Shown piece after piece: positions 60,542-64,000 of a stretch of 64,000 bases of DNA. Position numbers and translations under genes: made by a program. The DNA comes from an uncultured Bacteroidota bacterium (GTDB taxonomy: Bacteria; Bacteroidota; Bacteroidia; Flavobacteriales; Schleiferiaceae), in contig CAJXNI010000003.1 in NCBI GenBank assembly GCA_913057235.1, forward strand, positions 1 through 64,000, written 5' to 3'. The notes under the pieces are model-generated. The model was not told where the DNA came from. It did no database searches and saw nothing but the letters and a program-made list of their open reading frames with translations. Numbering within the stretch: the first letter of the stretch is position 1; every line of letters begins with the position of its first letter.

Positions 60542-61522
60542 CTACCACCCCAACAAGTACCCAAAAATTAAAGGCGCTACAATGGTAGCATCGCTTTCTA
60601 CAATAAACTTAGGCGTGTTGATGCCGAGTTTACCCCAGGTGATTTTTTCATTGGGTACTGCGCCAGAGTAGGAACCGTAGCTGGTGGTGCTATCGCTAAT
60701 TTGGCAGAAGTAACTCCAAAAAGGGGTCTCGGTGCGCTCCATATCCTGATAAAGCATGGGCACTACGCAAATGGGAAAGTCACCGGCTATGCCGCCTCCA
60801 ATTTGAAAGAAACCTATGCCTTGGTCACCGGCATTATCGGTGTACCAGTCGGCTAGCCAGGTCATGTACTCAATGCCTGATTTTACCGTGCTGGTTTGCA
60901 ATTCGCCCTTGAGGCAGTAGGAAGCAAAAATGTTTCCCATGGTACTGTCTTCCCAGCCGGGAACAATAATAGATAGGTTCTTTTCGGCCGCAGCCAACAT
61001 CCAGCTGTTTTTAGGGTCAATTTCGTAGTACTGCTCCAAAACCCCGCTTTTGAGCATTTGGTACATGTACTCATGCGGGAAGTAGCGCTCCCCGTTTTTT
61101 TCGGCTTTTTGCCAAATTTCAAAAATGTGGCTTTGCAGGCGTCTAAAGGCTTCCTCTTCGGGGATGCAGGTGTCGGTTACCCGATTGAGTCCGCGCTCCA
61201 GTAAGTCCCATTCCTGCTGGGGCGTGAGGTCGCGGTAATGCGGTACCCGCTCGTAATGCTTGTGCGCTACCAGGTTCATCAAGTCTTCTTCCAGATTAGC
61301 TCCGGTACAGGAAATGGCTTGTACTTTATCTTGGCGGATCATTTCGGCCAGGCTTTTGCCCAATTCAGCCGTGCTCATGGCCCCCGCCAGGGTCACCATC
61401 ATTTTCTTGCCCTGTGCCAGGTGTTCTTCATAGCCTTTGGCTGCGTCAACCATTGCGGCAGCATTAAAGTGTTTGTAGTGTTCCAGCATAAACTGGCCAA
61501 TCGGTCCTTTCTTATTTTCCAT
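60542..61522 (-). CDS. Deoxyhypusine synthase-like protein
   Basis: 326 residues. The DHS fold uses NAD and spermidine to pass an aminobutyl group to an amine. Key features are kept: VTLAGAMSTAELGK, CTGANLEEDL, GWEDSTMGNIF, GFFQIGGGIAGDF, SYSGAVPNEKITWGKLG with the catalytic Lys298 (WGK), and VESDATIVAPL. Bacteria lack eIF5A, the usual acceptor, and some bacterial homologues make homospermidine from putrescine; the true acceptor here is unknown. It overlaps the agmatinase gene by 11 bases, which links it to putrescine supply from speA and speB. Confidence 0.85.
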   Translation of the reverse strand: MENKKGPIGQFMLEHYKHFNAAAMVDAAKGYEEHLAQGKKMMVTLAGAMSTAELGKSLAEMIRQDKVQAISCTGANLEEDLMNLVAHKHYERVPHYRDLTPQQEWDLLERGLNRVTDTCIPEEEAFRRLQSHIFEIWQKAEKNGERYFPHEYMYQMLKSGVLEQYYEIDPKNSWMLAAAEKNLSIIVPGWEDSTMGNIFASYCLKGELQTSTVKSGIEYMTWLADWYTDNAGDQGIGFFQIGGGIAGDFPICVVPMLYQDMERTETPFWSYFCQISDSTTSYGSYSGAVPNEKITWGKLGINTPKFIVESDATIVAPLIFGYLLGW

Positions 61523-62363
61523 AGCTAAATTTGTAGCTTAAAAGTTTGTAGTACAGTTTGGCGGCCATAAAGTTAGGGCCGTGTAAACCTTTAATGGGGG
61601 CAAGCTCTACAATATCAAAGCCTACCACGTTTTTCTGCTCAAAAAGCATTTTAAAATATTTGAGGGCCGGGTTCCATTCCAAGCCACCCGGCTCCGGGGT
61701 ACCGGTGGCCGGCATTAGGGCTGGATTAAAAGCGTCCAGGTCAATGGTTAAATAGACCGGCCCGGGAATCTGATTGAGGCTGGCTTGCATCCAGTCTTCA
61801 TTGTCCCAAATCTGATGGTCGAACCAGCATTTTTTCGGGTCTAAATGCTCTTTTTCGGAAACATCCATACTGCGTATCCCCACTTGAACCAGGTTGGCAT
61901 TTTTACTGGCATCATACACTGCGCAGGCGTGGTTGTATTTAGAGCCGTGGTACTCCGGGCGAAGATCCGCATGAGCGTCAATTTGCAACACGCTTAAATT
62001 TTCATGATGCTCATAAAAGGCCTTGATGATACCAATGCTAATGGAGTGCTCGCCCCCAAAAAAGGTGAGGAATTTATTGGTCTTCAATAAATTTTGCGTG
62101 CTGGCGTACACCGTTTCAAATACCTTTTCAGGCGATGCCGCTTCGGTAATGGCGGGCAAAATATGGATGCCCTGCAGATAGACCTCGCTATCGGTTTCAA
62201 TATCGTAGAGCTCCATGTTTTCGGCTGCTTCCAGAAAAGCACCAAAGCCATCATCAGCGCCTTTGCCCCAGGTGCTGGTACCGTCATAAGGAATGCTCTG
62301 CAACCAAACGGCTGCCTGGTCTTTTTGAGCAAATTCATCTTCTACGCCTGCGAAGTTTTTCAT
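61512..62363 (-). CDS. speB: Agmatinase (ureohydrolase family)
   Basis: 283 residues. It hydrolyses agmatine to putrescine and urea with two manganese ions. The metal ligands are visible: FGGEHSISIGI (His), LQIDAHADLRPEY (Asp-x-His-x-Asp) and TIDLDAFNPALMPATGTPEP (Asp-x-Asp). Arginase or another ureohydrolase would share these; the arginine decarboxylase next to it favours agmatinase. It overlaps the deoxyhypusine-synthase-like gene. Confidence 0.88.
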   Translation of the reverse strand: MKNFAGVEDEFAQKDQAAVWLQSIPYDGTSTWGKGADDGFGAFLEAAENMELYDIETDSEVYLQGIHILPAITEAASPEKVFETVYASTQNLLKTNKFLTFFGGEHSISIGIIKAFYEHHENLSVLQIDAHADLRPEYHGSKYNHACAVYDASKNANLVQVGIRSMDVSEKEHLDPKKCWFDHQIWDNEDWMQASLNQIPGPVYLTIDLDAFNPALMPATGTPEPGGLEWNPALKYFKMLFEQKNVVGFDIVELAPIKGLHGPNFMAAKLYYKLLSYKFSYGK

Positions 62364-62391
62364 GTATTTTTTCTAGCTTGATCTTATCACT

Positions 62392-62424
62392 TAGCCCCCT
62401 AAATCCCCCCAAGAGGGACTTTTG
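62392..62424. repeat. Intergenic element of the CCCCCTAAATCCCCC type
   Basis: In the 131-base gap between speA and speB, TAGCCCCCTAAATCCCCCCA followed by AGAGGGACTTTTG matches a short repeat I recall from many Bacteroidota and cyanobacterial genomes. CCCCC and AGAGGG can pair imperfectly, so it may act as a hairpin in the transcript. One copy in this window. Confidence 0.45.
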
Positions 62425-62494
62425 CTACGTTTTTGTGGCCTCTGTTTTTATTTGTTAAGATTTACTTTTCCTATAAACCTATAAACCAAAAACC

Positions 62495-63901
62495 CTACTT
62501 CGTATAACCCAACAACCTAAACATCTCATCAGGCGACTGCTCATTACGGTAGACATAATCTACAATATCGCCTTTTTCATCACGGTCTATAATCACGTGC
62601 TTGGGCGAGGGAATTAAACAGTGTTTAATGCCACCGTAGCCGCTAATGGCATCTTGGTAAGCCCCGGTGTGGAAAAATCCCAGGTAAAGCGGTTCCTCAT
62701 CATCGTCATCAAAAGTGGGCAAAAGCACCTCCTGGTTTAAGTCCTCAGAATTGTAATAATCGGAGTGGTCGCAGCTAATGCCGCCAATATTTACCCTGCG
62801 GTAGGGCTTATCCCATTTGTTAATGGGCAAGAGAATAAACTTCTCGTTGATACTCCAGGCATCAGGAATGGTGTTCATTAAGCTATTATTAATGATGTAC
62901 CACAGCTCGGTATCATTTTGCAGTTTTTGCTCCAGCACTTTAAAAATAACCGCCCCGGCTTCACCCACCGTGTATTTACCAAATTCGGTAAAAATATTGG
63001 GGTGGGGTACTTTTTCGGCATTGCAGGTTTCGGCAATGGTTTTTACAATTTCATTAATGATGTAATCGTAATCGTACTCAAAGCCCAGGTTGTTTCTAAT
63101 AGGGAAGCCACCGCCTAAATTAAACGAGTCTAAGCTAGGGCATTGCTTGCTGAGGCGCACGTACAGTCCCATGGCGCGTTGAAATTCTCCCCAGTAGTAC
63201 AAGCTGTCTTTAATACCGCTGTCTACAAAAAAGTGCAGCATTTTTAGTTCTACGTTGGGGTTGTCTTTGATGTTTTCATCAAAAAAGGCCTCCATCTCAT
63301 TGTGACGGATGCCCAATCGAGAGGTGTAATAAGAGGATTGCGGCTCTTCGTTTATGGCCATGCGCAAACCAATCTGTAAGCGGCTTTCGCCCGATAGTTC
63401 GGAGAGGCGTTTTAACTCGGTTTTGCTATCCAACACTACCAAAATATTGCTAAAGCCCATTTCACGCAAGGCCACAATTTTCCGCAGGTATTCATCGGTT
63501 TTATAACCATTGTTTACCACGTACTGCTGTTTGGTGATTTTCCCCTCACGATACAGGTTTAAGATCAAATCAATATCAAAGGCCGAACTCGTTTCCAGGT
63601 GCACTTTATGCTTCACCGCTTCGCTTACCACATGGCTAAAGTGGTTGCATTTGGTGCAATAGCAAAAGCGATAGGCTCCCTCATAATGGTGTTTTTTTAT
63701 GGCCCGGTTAAAGAGGTTTCGCGCCTTTTTTATTTGATCGCCAATTTTGGGGAGGTAAATAAAGCGGAAAGGCGTATCGTATTTGTCAATCAGGTGTTTA
63801 AGGGAGATGCCGTGAAAGGTGAGGTAACCATCTCTTTGATCAAAACCTTCCTGCGGGAAGTAATAACTCTGATCGATAAGGTCGAAGTAGGTATTGCGCA
63901 T
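62495..63901 (-). CDS. speA: Arginine decarboxylase, PLP fold III
   Basis: 468 residues. It decarboxylates arginine to agmatine. The alanine-racemase-fold barrel has FCYCTKCNHFSHV, where the Lys fits the PLP lysine of the family, LETSSAFDIDLILNLY, LGGGFPIRNN (phosphate loop), and YLGFFHTGAYQDAISGYGG, the C-terminal signature with the Tyr/Asp/Gly set. Ornithine or lysine decarboxylase of the same fold is the alternative; the adjacent agmatinase supports arginine. First gene of the polyamine set. Confidence 0.85.
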   Translation of the reverse strand: MRNTYFDLIDQSYYFPQEGFDQRDGYLTFHGISLKHLIDKYDTPFRFIYLPKIGDQIKKARNLFNRAIKKHHYEGAYRFCYCTKCNHFSHVVSEAVKHKVHLETSSAFDIDLILNLYREGKITKQQYVVNNGYKTDEYLRKIVALREMGFSNILVVLDSKTELKRLSELSGESRLQIGLRMAINEEPQSSYYTSRLGIRHNEMEAFFDENIKDNPNVELKMLHFFVDSGIKDSLYYWGEFQRAMGLYVRLSKQCPSLDSFNLGGGFPIRNNLGFEYDYDYIINEIVKTIAETCNAEKVPHPNIFTEFGKYTVGEAGAVIFKVLEQKLQNDTELWYIINNSLMNTIPDAWSINEKFILLPINKWDKPYRRVNIGGISCDHSDYYNSEDLNQEVLLPTFDDDDEEPLYLGFFHTGAYQDAISGYGGIKHCLIPSPKHVIIDRDEKGDIVDYVYRNEQSPDEMFRLLGYTK

Positions 63902-64000
63902 GTTCGGATTAAAATGAATTGATAAGCAACGCTTTTGAGCGATCCAAAAATTTGGCTTAAAATTACGCCAATTGTAAATGGGATTTTGAAAAAATATCAG

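Noticed and set aside
1-64000. CRISPR array, tRNA genes, integrase or prophage
   Set aside because: No regular direct repeats, cloverleaf-like segments, integrase or phage structural genes were seen on either strand.

Overview
The window is chromosomal DNA from a free-living member of the Bacteroidota, most likely Flavobacteriia. Evidence: gliding genes gldA, gldB and gldC; the PglZ-fused type IX secretion regulator PorX; the fused lpxC-fabZ gene; many lipoproteins; and the Bacteroidota -7 promoter box TAnnTTTG in front of many genes. A Cryomorphaceae/Schleiferiaceae-like relative would fit, but I cannot fix the family. No rRNA, tRNA, CRISPR array, intact transposase or prophage was seen.

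Layout. 1-3.5 kb: the tail of a LuxR-type regulator, a membrane protein fused to a spermidine-synthase-like domain, a frameshifted Kazal-like lipoprotein gene, an unknown secreted protein and yqeY. 3.6-19.1 kb (minus strand): one complete division and cell wall (dcw) operon, mraZ-rsmH-ftsL-ftsI-murE-mraY-murD-ftsW-murG-murC-ftsQ-ftsA-ftsZ. It ends at a strong terminator and starts at a promoter carrying GTGG repeats at 10-bp spacing that look like MraZ operators. 19.5-29.7 kb: housekeeping and gliding genes (GDSL lipoprotein, engB, gldC, gldB, a beta-barrel protein, nadE, an atypical response regulator, der, a MORN lipoprotein, gldA, a MazG-like gene, a PLP enzyme, a glucosaminidase with LysM). 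29.9-30.3 kb: a decayed patatin-like gene. 30.3-38.8 kb: a large propeller lipoprotein, rnhB and a surface polysaccharide set (glycosyltransferase, flippase, Wzz-like protein, O-antigen ligase-like protein).

38.8-45.6 kb (minus strand): the lipid A/EF-P block (second lpxD, efp, an orphan ABC ATPase, lpxA, lpxC-fabZ, lpxD) and an HD phosphohydrolase gene. 45.7-51.8 kb: porX, a pair of REP-like hairpins, an intact lipoprotein gene and its broken paralogue, tsaE, alanine dehydrogenase, an outer-membrane-like protein and a small anchored protein. 51.8-56.6 kb (minus strand): an AT-richer accessory islet for glycan modification: a deacetylase-glycosyltransferase fusion, a sulfotransferase, a GNAT protein, a GT2 glycosyltransferase and a glycosyltransferase fragment. 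56.7-64 kb: proline dehydrogenase, aroB-aroA, an intergenic repeat region, and a polyamine cluster on the minus strand (speA, speB and a deoxyhypusine-synthase-like gene).

Most interesting: (i) several genes have TAnnTTTG ending only 4-6 bases before the start codon, which predicts leaderless mRNAs; (ii) the MraZ operator array; (iii) the glycan islet with its fused deacetylase-glycosyltransferase; (iv) the polyamine cluster whose deoxyhypusine-synthase-like protein keeps the catalytic lysine although bacteria have no eIF5A; (v) three genes in different stages of decay. I did not find a system I could defend as wholly undescribed.
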